From Levilactobacillus huananensis (GTDB lineage Bacteria > Bacillota > Bacilli > Lactobacillales > Lactobacillaceae): 64,000 nucleotides of DNA. Under the pieces are notes generated by a model, which saw nothing but the letters and a program-made list of their open reading frames with translations, was not told where the DNA came from and ran no database searches. Positions 7,434 to 14,485 of the stretch are shown here, piece after piece; the stretch's first letter is position 1; each line of letters starts with the position of its first letter. The translations under genes and the position numbers were made by a program. The stretch spans positions 62,001-126,000 of the forward strand of contig NZ_RHOC01000002.1 in NCBI RefSeq assembly GCF_003946145.1, written 5' to 3'.

Positions 7434-8723
7434 ATGAGTGAAAAAGTTTCGATCAAGCAATCAATCAGTACTATGTTGAAGTTACAAGATCAAGGACGTT
7501 ACGCAACATTGCTGGGTATCGGGCCAATGTCACCAAACTTATTGCGGGCTAGTTTCGAATTAGCTAAAGACGATGATTTTCCATTAATGTTCATCGCTAG
7601 CCGTAACCAAGTTGATAAGGATGACCTCGGTGGGGGCTACGTCAATGGCTGGGACCAGACCCGGTTCAGTGCCGACATCAAGAAGGTTGCCGATGCCGTT
7701 GGGTTCAATGGTCTTTACTACTTATGCCGTGACCATGGTGGTCCATGGCAGCGTGATAAGGAACGGAACAGCCACTTGAAGTTTGACGAAGCCATGAAGC
7801 TCGCCAAGGAATCTTACTTAGCTGATATCGAAGCCGGATTTGACTTACTGATGATTGACCCAACCAAAGACCCCTTCCAAATCGGGAAAGTAGTCAACTT
7901 GGACAACGTTATCGACTGGACTGTTGAGTTGATTGACTACTGTGAAACTGAACGTAAGAAGCGCAACTTGCCAGAAATTGGTTATGAAGTTGGGACTGAA
8001 GAAACCAACGGTGGGTTAACGACGACCGCTAAGTACGAAAACTTCATCCAACGATTGAAGAGTGAACTCGACAAGCGCAACTTACCAATGCCAACTTTGA
8101 TTGTTGGTCAAACTGGGACGTTAACGCGTATCGGTGTTCAAGCCGGTGAATGGAACTTTGAAAACGCCGTGGAATTAGGGACAATGGCTAAGAAGTATGG
8201 TGTTGGGTTGAAGGAACACAACGCGGACTACCTAGACGACGTTACCTTACTCTTACACCAGCCAGCACACATTACGGCTTGCAACGTTGCCCCACAATAT
8301 GGGACTGCTGAAACCCACGCCTTGATCCACTTAACGGAAGTTGAACAACAACTGGTAAAGCATGGTTTAGTTGAAAATCCATCAAACTTATACAATGTTC
8401 TTTTGGATAAGGCTATCCGCAATGGTCGTTGGACCAAGTGGATGGAGGGCGACGATGACAAGTTGACGGTCGACCAAGCTTTGAACCGTCCTGACTTATA
8501 CCAAATCATCCTGGACGTTGCTGGTCACTACGTTTACAATGAACCCGAAGTTAAGGCAGAAGTTGCTAAGTTATATGCTAACTTATCCGAAAACAATATC
8601 AATGGTCAACGTTACGTGATCGACCGTATCAAGGATCCCTTACGTCAATACGTTGAAACCTTGAACTTAACTGGTTTAACGAGTGACATTCGTAAGAATG
8701 TAGCCCAAGCACAAAAAGCTTAA
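7434..8723 (+). CDS. GatZ/KbaZ-family protein; possible ketose-6-phosphate 4-epimerase
   Basis: This 429-residue protein belongs to the GatZ/KbaZ family, whose enterobacterial members stabilise the catalytic tagatose-bisphosphate aldolase GatY/KbaY. It shares the family's ASRNQVDKDDLGGGYVNGWD segment (like SNQVNQFGGYTG in GatZ) and a DHGGPWQ motif where GatZ has DHLGPN. No GatY-like aldolase or tagatose-6-phosphate kinase occurs in the window. Some members of this family work alone; to my memory an Agrobacterium homologue interconverts tagatose 6-phosphate and fructose 6-phosphate. GGAGG lies 10 bp before the ATG, and the gene is co-oriented with the fructose-family PTS. My inference is that it epimerises at C4 the phosphosugar delivered by this PTS. 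Family membership is fairly sure, the reaction is not. Confidence 0.75.
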   Translation: MSEKVSIKQSISTMLKLQDQGRYATLLGIGPMSPNLLRASFELAKDDDFPLMFIASRNQVDKDDLGGGYVNGWDQTRFSADIKKVADAVGFNGLYYLCRDHGGPWQRDKERNSHLKFDEAMKLAKESYLADIEAGFDLLMIDPTKDPFQIGKVVNLDNVIDWTVELIDYCETERKKRNLPEIGYEVGTEETNGGLTTTAKYENFIQRLKSELDKRNLPMPTLIVGQTGTLTRIGVQAGEWNFENAVELGTMAKKYGVGLKEHNADYLDDVTLLLHQPAHITACNVAPQYGTAETHALIHLTEVEQQLVKHGLVENPSNLYNVLLDKAIRNGRWTKWMEGDDDKLTVDQALNRPDLYQIILDVAGHYVYNEPEVKAEVAKLYANLSENNINGQRYVIDRIKDPLRQYVETLNLTGLTSDIRKNVAQAQKA

Positions 8724-8742
8724 TGTAAAGGAATGATGACTG

Positions 8743-8982
8743 ATGAAACGAACAAATACAAGTAATCATGGTGTCGGCAAGTTCATTCGCGGGTTAATTG
8801 TTACCGTCTGTACGCTGTTTATCCTCTACCTAATCATTGGGTTCTTCGGTTTAACCGCGGCACAGAAGACCACCGGGTTCATGTTTAGTTGGATTGGGAT
8901 GTTCTTCGTCAGTGTCTACATCATCGTTCGTTGCATCTACCCGAGAGCGAGATTGTCAAACCTCTTTCGAGGGAAGCTATAA
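8743..8982 (+). CDS. Small two-span membrane protein in cassette A
   Basis: This 79-residue protein is not recognised. After a polar start (KRTNTSNHGVGKF) come two hydrophobic spans, about residues 18-36 and 46-63, then a basic tail RARLSNLFRGKL. It starts 19 bp after the GatZ-like gene with AAAGGA upstream, in the same operon, and a stable hairpin follows it. The place suggests an accessory to the EIIC or a host-membrane partner, but nothing in the sequence proves that. Confidence 0.6.
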   Translation: MKRTNTSNHGVGKFIRGLIVTVCTLFILYLIIGFFGLTAAQKTTGFMFSWIGMFFVSVYIIVRCIYPRARLSNLFRGKL

Positions 8983-8990
8983 GCATAACA

Positions 8991-9020
8991 AAGAAGCCTT
9001 CCTTAACGGGAAGACTTCTT
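8991..9020 (+). other. Intercistronic hairpin without T-tract
   Basis: AAGAAG-C-CTTCC pairs with GGAAG-A-CTTCTT with one mismatch around a short loop. The absence of a following T-run argues against simple termination; an mRNA processing or stability element between the PTS part and the transketolase part is more likely. Confidence 0.6.
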
Positions 9021-9080
9021 GGCATTAATAAACGAATACGGTTTACGGCTAAAAACAGTATAGGTTATTTCTGCCATTAA

Positions 9081-9094
9081 TGCAAGCGATTTCA
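9081..9094 (+). promoter_or_regulatory. cre site before the first transketolase
   Basis: TGCAAGCGATTTCA matches the cre consensus at 13 of 14 positions (C instead of A/T at position 3). It lies 52 bp before the ATG, suggesting an internal, catabolite-controlled promoter; I could not assign clear -35/-10 boxes. Confidence 0.65.
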
Positions 9095-9145
9095 ATAACC
9101 GATTTTCGGCTTTCTTAAGCTACCAATGAAAACGGAGGAAGATCA

Positions 9146-11152
9146 ATGATTAATGCAGAAGACATGTCGACTAAAAAATTTGACGAAACAGATGAACTAG
9201 CAGTTAACACGCTCAGAATGTTGAGTGTTGATATGATTCAAAAGGCCACGTCTGGCCACCCAGGTATTTGTCTGGATGCTGCACCCATGGCGTATGTCTT
9301 GTGGAATTACCAGATGACTGTCGATCCGAAGCATCCAGACTGGATTAACCGCGATCGATTTGTCCTGTCAGCAGGGCACGGGTCTGCACTTCTTTACAGT
9401 CTGTTACACCTTAGTGGGTACGATTTGCCGATGAGTGAATTGAAACAATTCCGTCAACTCGGGTCCAAGACGCCTGGTCACCCAGAATTTGGAAAAACCG
9501 CGGGCGTTGACGCGACGACCGGTCCTTTGGGTCAAGGAATTAGTATGGCCGTTGGGATGGCGATTGCTGAAAAGCATCTGGCGGCTGTTTACAACCGCAA
9601 CTATCGACTGATTGACCACTATACTTATGCCATCGTTGGTGATGGGGACTTGATGGAAGGAATCAGTCAGGAAGCTATCAACATTGCTGGAAAAGAAAAA
9701 CTAGGTAAGTTGGTGGTTCTTTATGACTCAAATGATGTGACGCTTGATGGGCCACTGAACAATGAGTCCGTTGAAAATGCGGGACAACGTTTCCAAGCGG
9801 CTGGTTGGGGCTATCTCTCCGTCTCTAATGGGGAAGACCTAGCTGCCATCAATGAGGCTATCGACCAAGCAAAGAAGACCGACAAACCGACGTTGATTGA
9901 AGTTAAGACTGTGATTGGCTATGGGTCGCCACAAGCTGGGACTAACAAAGTTCATGGGGCTGCATTGGGTGACGAGAACATTGCCGCTACCCGGAAGGCT
10001 TTACACTATACGGATGCCCCATTTGAAATTGAAGATGCGGTTTACGAACAATTCCAGAAGAATCTTCAGAGTCGTGGGATTCAGGCCTACAATGACTGGG
10101 AAGCAGACTATCGTGACTTCAGTGATAAGGATACCTTAGCGAAGGCCTTCTCCACTGATCCGCGTGAAAAACTCAACTTGGATCAGGTCACGTCATCCTA
10201 TAAGGTAGGCGATGAGATCGCGACACGAGTTGCTAATTCAGATATCTTACAACAGATCAGTGATCACAACCTTAATTTCTGGGGTGGGGCTGCCGACTTG
10301 TCTTCAAGTAACAAAACACAATTAGCAGATAGTGGACGTTTCTCACCACTGAATCCGCAGAATAAGAATATCTGGTTCGGGGTTCGTGAATTTGGGATGG
10401 CTGCCGCACTGAACGGTATTGCCTTACATGGTGGTAGTCGGGTCTTTGGGAGTACCTTCTTTACCTTCTCCGACTATATGAAGTCTGCTGTACGTTCCTC
10501 GGCTTTACAGAATCTACCAGTGACTTATGTCTTTACCCATGATTCTATTGCCGTTGGGGAAGATGGGCCAACCCATGAACCGGTTGAACAATTAGCTGCC
10601 TTACGGTCGATGCCGAATGTTAATGTTATTCGGCCAGCTGATGCAAATGAAGTGCTGAGTGCTTGGAAGTTCATTGCGGAAGAAACTCAGGCACCAAGTG
10701 TCCTGGTTCTTTCACGGCAAAAATTACCCGTTTTGAAGGAGACAGTGGCTGCCGATGTTTCCAAAGGCGCTTACGTCCTCTCACCAGCCAAGACTGGTAA
10801 TCCAGATGCTATTTTGATGGCTACTGGGTCCGAGGTCCCGTTAGCTTTAGCAGCTAAGAAAACATTGACTAAACGTTCCTACGACATTTCAGTGGTTTCA
10901 ATGCCAAGTATGGAACTCTTCGATAAGCAGTCTAAGGACTATCGTGAGTCTGTCTTACCAAGTGACATCAAGCGGCGAATTTCTATTGAAGCTGAAAGTA
11001 CATTTGGTTGGGGCAAGTATGTTGGTTTAGATGGGACTAGCGTTGGGATCGACACGTTCGGTGCCAGTGGTAACGGTCCAGCAGTTCAGGAACATTTTGG
11101 GTTTACGGTAGACAATATTGTTAAGCACTTTGAAAGGTTATGGAATAAGTAA
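9146..11152 (+). CDS. tkt: Transketolase (first copy, cassette A)
   Basis: This 668-residue protein is a full-length transketolase, which uses thiamine diphosphate to move a two-carbon ketol unit between ketose and aldose phosphates. Visible family marks are the N-terminal SGHPG motif, the ThDP motif GDGDLMEG with the downstream Asn in YDSNDVTLDG, the GVREFGMAAALNGIALHGG segment and the THDSIAVGEDGPTHEP motif of the second domain. GGAGG at 9134-9138 is 7 bp before the ATG. It is co-oriented with the PTS genes and has its own cre site. It is clearly similar to, but not identical with, the second transketolase 3.3 kb downstream. Fructose 6-phosphate as donor would feed the phosphoketolase route (inference). 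Confidence 0.95.
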   Translation: MINAEDMSTKKFDETDELAVNTLRMLSVDMIQKATSGHPGICLDAAPMAYVLWNYQMTVDPKHPDWINRDRFVLSAGHGSALLYSLLHLSGYDLPMSELKQFRQLGSKTPGHPEFGKTAGVDATTGPLGQGISMAVGMAIAEKHLAAVYNRNYRLIDHYTYAIVGDGDLMEGISQEAINIAGKEKLGKLVVLYDSNDVTLDGPLNNESVENAGQRFQAAGWGYLSVSNGEDLAAINEAIDQAKKTDKPTLIEVKTVIGYGSPQAGTNKVHGAALGDENIAATRKALHYTDAPFEIEDAVYEQFQKNLQSRGIQAYNDWEADYRDFSDKDTLAKAFSTDPREKLNLDQVTSSYKVGDEIATRVANSDILQQISDHNLNFWGGAADLSSSNKTQLADSGRFSPLNPQNKNIWFGVREFGMAAALNGIALHGGSRVFGSTFFTFSDYMKSAVRSSALQNLPVTYVFTHDSIAVGEDGPTHEPVEQLAALRSMPNVNVIRPADANEVLSAWKFIAEETQAPSVLVLSRQKLPVLKETVAADVSKGAYVLSPAKTGNPDAILMATGSEVPLALAAKKTLTKRSYDISVVSMPSMELFDKQSKDYRESVLPSDIKRRISIEAESTFGWGKYVGLDGTSVGIDTFGASGNGPAVQEHFGFTVDNIVKHFERLWNK

Positions 11153-11211
11153 GTTAGTCTCAGCTGGTTTCTAAATCTCTTGGAGGTTTTGAACTAGAAA
11201 GGACGGTAAAA

Positions 11212-11658
11212 ATGGACTTAATGAGTACGATTAATCCAAATAATATTTCACTACAGCTTGAATGTTCCAATCGAGAGGCAGTTCTTCAGGAGATGACCCA
11301 TTGGTTGTTTCAATCACATGCCATTACGAATGAAGAGGGGTTTCTAGAGGACGTTGACTATCGTGAAATGTCAGGAATGACCGGAATTGGTAATGAAGTG
11401 GCTGTTCCTCATGGGAGTAATTGTGTCGTCTATTCTACCGTTGCCATTGCCACTCTCCAAACGCCAATCGCTTGGAAGAGTATTGACGATGCGCCAGTTC
11501 GATTAGTTCTGTTGTTCGCAGAACCTGACGAACCGACCCCAGATCGCGTTCATCAAGCGTTACTAACTAAGATGATTCAGAAACTCAGCAATGATGAGGT
11601 CTTGTATACCGTGAAGCAGGCGACGACAGCGGATGAAATTGTAAACGCCTTGAAATAG
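11212..11658 (+). CDS. PTS EIIA, fructose/mannitol family (second EIIA of cassette A)
   Basis: This 148-residue protein has the EIIA-Fru fold with active H67 in the loop GIGNEVAVPHGS and the later VLLFAEPDEPTPDRVH segment, where the second active-site His normally sits. AAAGGA precedes the ATG. It follows the transketolase by 59 bp and lies 5.2 kb from the first EIIA of the same cassette. It might serve a different EIIB or regulator, or be a spare. Sequence around the His (AVPHGS, not GLPHSQ) is closer to the EIIA of cassette C. Confidence 0.9.
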   Translation: MDLMSTINPNNISLQLECSNREAVLQEMTHWLFQSHAITNEEGFLEDVDYREMSGMTGIGNEVAVPHGSNCVVYSTVAIATLQTPIAWKSIDDAPVRLVLLFAEPDEPTPDRVHQALLTKMIQKLSNDEVLYTVKQATTADEIVNALK

Positions 11659-11748
11659 CTCAGGAACGAGTTGACCCAGACTTATCTTTTGCTACTGTAA
11701 AGACGGTTGATGTGGTGTAAGAGCTTAGTAGCTTGCATACTGTTCTGA

Positions 11749-11916
11749 GAGATTCCGAAAAATAGGTGTGCGACGACAATTTTTTCAGACACGATCAGTG
11801 ATGAAAAGTGGGGTACGCAACACTTAACCGCGTTAGTTGACCGAACACTAGATGCCGAAGGTAACGAAGAAGTCAAACAAATGGTTAATGCCTTGACGGC
11901 CGTTCTCAATAAGTAA
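11749..11916 (+). pseudogene. Possible 3' remnant of an unrecognised gene
   Basis: A frame open from a stop at 11746 to the stop at 11914 gives about 55 residues ending in EVKQMVNALTAVLNK. Its last 35 codons have the codon choice of real genes here, but no start codon with a ribosome site precedes it, and the upstream part (CATTIFSDT) looks random. A terminator-like hairpin follows within 20 bp, as expected for a gene end. I do not recognise the family. It could also be chance. Confidence 0.35.
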
Positions 11917-11931
11917 GCCGTAACGCAAGTA

Positions 11932-11966
11932 AAAAGACTGTGGCGTTTGTCGCAGCCTTTTTGTTT
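11932..11966 (+). terminator. Intrinsic terminator between cassettes A and B
   Basis: AAAAGACTG...GCG pairs imperfectly with CGCAGCCTTTTT (11951-11962), followed by T-rich sequence. Confidence 0.65.
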
Positions 11967-12056
11967 GCGTTACTTTTGATCGGATCTATCAGTTGTGACA
12001 ACCTTAACTTCTGTCCATTGTTTTGGACGAAAACCAGGTCGTTCTGTATATTCGAT

Positions 12057-12138
12057 GGGTTTATGATTAAATTATGATGAATTCACACACGAAACTTCTC
12101 ATGATAAACCGCATAGTGACAAGGGTTTATTGATTAAC
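12057..12138. repeat. Repeated GGTTTAT-type motif in the cassette B upstream region
   Basis: GGGTTTATGATTAA (12058-12071), the inverted ATGATAAACC (12101-12110) and GGGTTTATTGATTAAC (12123-12138) share one core. The rest of the 11.97-12.19 kb gap shows no gene. The motifs could be protein-binding sites upstream of the cassette B promoter. Confidence 0.35.
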
Positions 12139-12194
12139 AGCTAAGCAATTTAGTCAGTCTGAAGATGCAGAAAAAGGCATAAAGGTTCACTTTC

Positions 12195-12213
12195 TGCACT
12201 CCATAAGAGTGCA
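12195..12213. promoter_or_regulatory. Inverted repeat, candidate activator site of cassette B
   Basis: TGCACTC (12195-12201) and GAGTGCA (12207-12213) form a perfect 7-bp inverted repeat with a 5-bp spacer. It abuts the -35 box at 12214, the usual place for an activator such as an MtlR-type regulator. Confidence 0.55.
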
Positions 12214-12242
12214 TTGACTGCACTTGGAACCGTTTCCATAAC
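12214..12242 (+). promoter_or_regulatory. Cassette B promoter with internal cre site
   Basis: TTGACT (12214-12219) and CATAAC (12237-12242) are separated by 17 bp. A palindromic cre-like site TGGAACCGTTTCCA (12225-12238) fills the spacer; it matches 12 of 14 cre consensus positions and is symmetric. Binding of CcpA there would block polymerase. Confidence 0.65.
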
Positions 12243-12284
12243 AAGTTAAAGTGTAGTTGTCTTTAGAAGCGGAGGTTGATTAGA

Positions 12285-12734
12285 ATGTTAGAAACTTTAT
12301 TGACGCCCCAGACTGTCCAGGTAAGACAGGCTGGTCACCTAGACTGGAAGGAGGCAATTAAGCAGGCAGCATCGCCATTGTTAACTACAGGGAAGGTTGA
12401 ACAATCATACGTTGATGCCATGATTAATGTTGTCGAAAAGAACGGTCCATTTATCAATATTGGTCCCCACATTGCTTTAGCACATGCTCGTCCAGAGAAT
12501 GGTGTAAATGAAATGTCGATGGCCCTCATGAAAGTCGATCCAGCGATCGATTTGGTTAGTGAAGACCACCCAATTACATTATTCTTCGTTCTGGCTGCTA
12601 GTGATAACACCAAACATTTGGAAGCGCTACAAGAATTAGTTATGAAGCTTCAGGATGCGGATAGTTTCGCCAGAATGGAAAAAGCAACAACTGTCGAAGA
12701 GTTGGTTAATGAATTCAGAGGAGTGGAAAAATAA
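12285..12734 (+). CDS. PTS EIIA, ascorbate (Ula/Sga) type (cassette B)
   Basis: This 149-residue protein is an EIIA of the ascorbate/mannitol-type fold, with active H67 in IALAHARPENGVNEMSMAL, the classic motif of UlaC/SgaA proteins. It transfers phosphate from HPr to the EIIB encoded next. ATG 12285 is favoured over TTG 12276 because GGAGG (12271-12275) is 9 bp away. It is the first gene of cassette B; its stop codon overlaps the EIIB start by one base, so the two are translationally coupled. Confidence 0.9.
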   Translation: MLETLLTPQTVQVRQAGHLDWKEAIKQAASPLLTTGKVEQSYVDAMINVVEKNGPFINIGPHIALAHARPENGVNEMSMALMKVDPAIDLVSEDHPITLFFVLAASDNTKHLEALQELVMKLQDADSFARMEKATTVEELVNEFRGVEK

Positions 12735-13033
12735 TGAAAATCGCAGCAGTTTGCCAATCAGGTTTAGGGTCAAGTTTTATGATTCAAATGAACATCGACG
12801 CTGTTCTTAAAGCAGAAAACGTCGACACGGATAACATCGAAGTTACCCACTTTGATACGGGTAGCATGAACGTCAATGCCGCTGATTACTTCTTCTTAGG
12901 GAATGACTTAGCTGAACAAGCTTCAGACATGCCTGAAGAAAAGGTCTTCGTTTTGAAGAGCATCATTGATAAGAAAGAATTGCAAGAAAAGCTCAATGTC
13001 TTATTGGACAGAGAAGGTATCAAGCACGACTAG
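12734..13033 (+). CDS. PTS EIIB, ascorbate (Ula/Sga) type (cassette B)
   Basis: This 99-residue protein is the phosphocysteine subunit, with C7 in the P-loop-like VCQSGLGSSFM motif seen in UlaB/SgaB. The rest has the expected alternation of strands and helices and ends in a charged KKELQEKLNVLLDREGIKHD helix. It overlaps EIIA by one base and precedes the EIIC by 34 bp. Confidence 0.92.
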   Translation: MKIAAVCQSGLGSSFMIQMNIDAVLKAENVDTDNIEVTHFDTGSMNVNAADYFFLGNDLAEQASDMPEEKVFVLKSIIDKKELQEKLNVLLDREGIKHD

Positions 13034-13067
13034 TGTTTTTTAACGTTAGATTGGAGGAATAGCAATT

Positions 13068-14432
13068 ATGCAATCAGTTATTAATTTTATTGTTTCTATC
13101 GTTAGTACACCTGCCATCCTAGTTGGGTTAATTGCATGTCTAGGTTTGGCACTTCAAAAGAAGCCCGGAACTAAGATTATGGAAGGAACTGTTAAGACCT
13201 TCGTTGGGTTCTTAGTTCTGACCGGTGGTGCAGGAATCTTATCAAATTCATTGGCACCATTCGCTTCCATGTTTAAGTTTGCTTTACATGTTCAAGGGGT
13301 TGTCCCTTCTAACGAAGCCGTTGTGGCGATTGCCTTACAACAGTACGGGACCACGACCGCTTTGATCATGTTCGTTGGGATGATTGTCAACGTTCTGTTG
13401 GCACGTTTCACGAAATTCAAGTACATTTTCTTAACGGGTCAAGCAATGCTTTACGTTTCTTGTTTAACTGCCGTTATCCTGATTTCTACTGGGATGAAGG
13501 CTGGTGCAGCCACGATTCTCTTAGGTGGGCTGTTTGAAGGAACCTTGTTAACTGTAACGCCAGCATTATGTCAACCATTTATGCGTAAGATTACCGGTGG
13601 TGACGAAGTTGCCATGGGTCACACGGGTAACATTGGTTACGCAACTTCCGGTTTGATGGGTAAGTGGTTTGGTGATGCCAAGAAATCTACTGAAGATATC
13701 AACGTTCCTAAGGGCTTAAGCTTCTTACGGGACTCAACGGTTTCTATTACATTGGTTATGGCTATTGTTTACTTAGTATTGGCTTTAGTTTCTGGTCCAC
13801 ATTTCGTTGAAACAAAGTTGAGTTCAGGTACTAACTACCTGATTTATGCCCTGACACAAGCTGGGACTTTCGCCGCTGGTTTCTACGTTGTTTTAGCCGG
13901 TGTTCGGATGATCTTAGGTGAAATTGTGCCAGCCTTCCAAGGGATTGCAACGAAGTTGGTTCCAAATGCCAAGCCAGCCTTGGATGTGCCTATCATCTTC
14001 CCATACGCACCTAACGCTTTGTTGATTGGTTTCTTCGTCAGCTTTATCGTGGGTACTTTGAGTATGTTCGGGATGATCGCTATGGGGTCAACCGTTATTA
14101 TCCCTGGTGTTGTTGGTCACTTCTTCTGTGGGGGTGCCGCTGGGATTTACGGAAACGCTACCGGTGGTCGTCGTGGGGCCATCATTGGTTCTGCGGTTAA
14201 CAGTCTGTTGATCAGTTGGTTACCATTATTGATTCTGCCTGTTCTGGGTGGTTTGAAGATGGCTGCTTCAACTTTCGCCGATACCGACTACTTGGTACCA
14301 GGTATCTTACTTGGTAACTTGGGCCACTATGGTGAAGCTGCTGTTATCGCTGGTATCATTGGCTTTACAGTTGTTGTTATTGTTTGGTCTTTCTTCCTCA
14401 AGAGCAACAAGAAGGCTAAGGCCGAAGGTTAG
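13068..14432 (+). CDS. PTS EIIC, ascorbate (UlaA/SgaT) family permease (cassette B)
   Basis: This 454-residue polytopic protein is a UlaA/SgaT-type EIIC, a fold unlike the fructose EIIC. Marks are the N-terminal TPAILVGLIACLGLALQKK, the KTFVGFLVLTGGAGIL segment, GHTGNIGYATSGL and GHFFCGGAAGIYGNATGGRRGA. E. coli UlaA moves L-ascorbate, but homologues move other sugar acids or pentose-like sugars. No ascorbate-6-phosphate lactonase (UlaG) or the other Ula enzymes follow; a transketolase does, so ascorbate is unlikely (inference). GGAGG precedes the ATG. Confidence 0.92.
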   Translation: MQSVINFIVSIVSTPAILVGLIACLGLALQKKPGTKIMEGTVKTFVGFLVLTGGAGILSNSLAPFASMFKFALHVQGVVPSNEAVVAIALQQYGTTTALIMFVGMIVNVLLARFTKFKYIFLTGQAMLYVSCLTAVILISTGMKAGAATILLGGLFEGTLLTVTPALCQPFMRKITGGDEVAMGHTGNIGYATSGLMGKWFGDAKKSTEDINVPKGLSFLRDSTVSITLVMAIVYLVLALVSGPHFVETKLSSGTNYLIYALTQAGTFAAGFYVVLAGVRMILGEIVPAFQGIATKLVPNAKPALDVPIIFPYAPNALLIGFFVSFIVGTLSMFGMIAMGSTVIIPGVVGHFFCGGAAGIYGNATGGRRGAIIGSAVNSLLISWLPLLILPVLGGLKMAASTFADTDYLVPGILLGNLGHYGEAAVIAGIIGFTVVVIVWSFFLKSNKKAKAEG

Positions 14433-14485
14433 ATTTAGAGACTCACTTTTTAAAATTTTAGTCCAAGGATAAGGAGTAATCGTTA

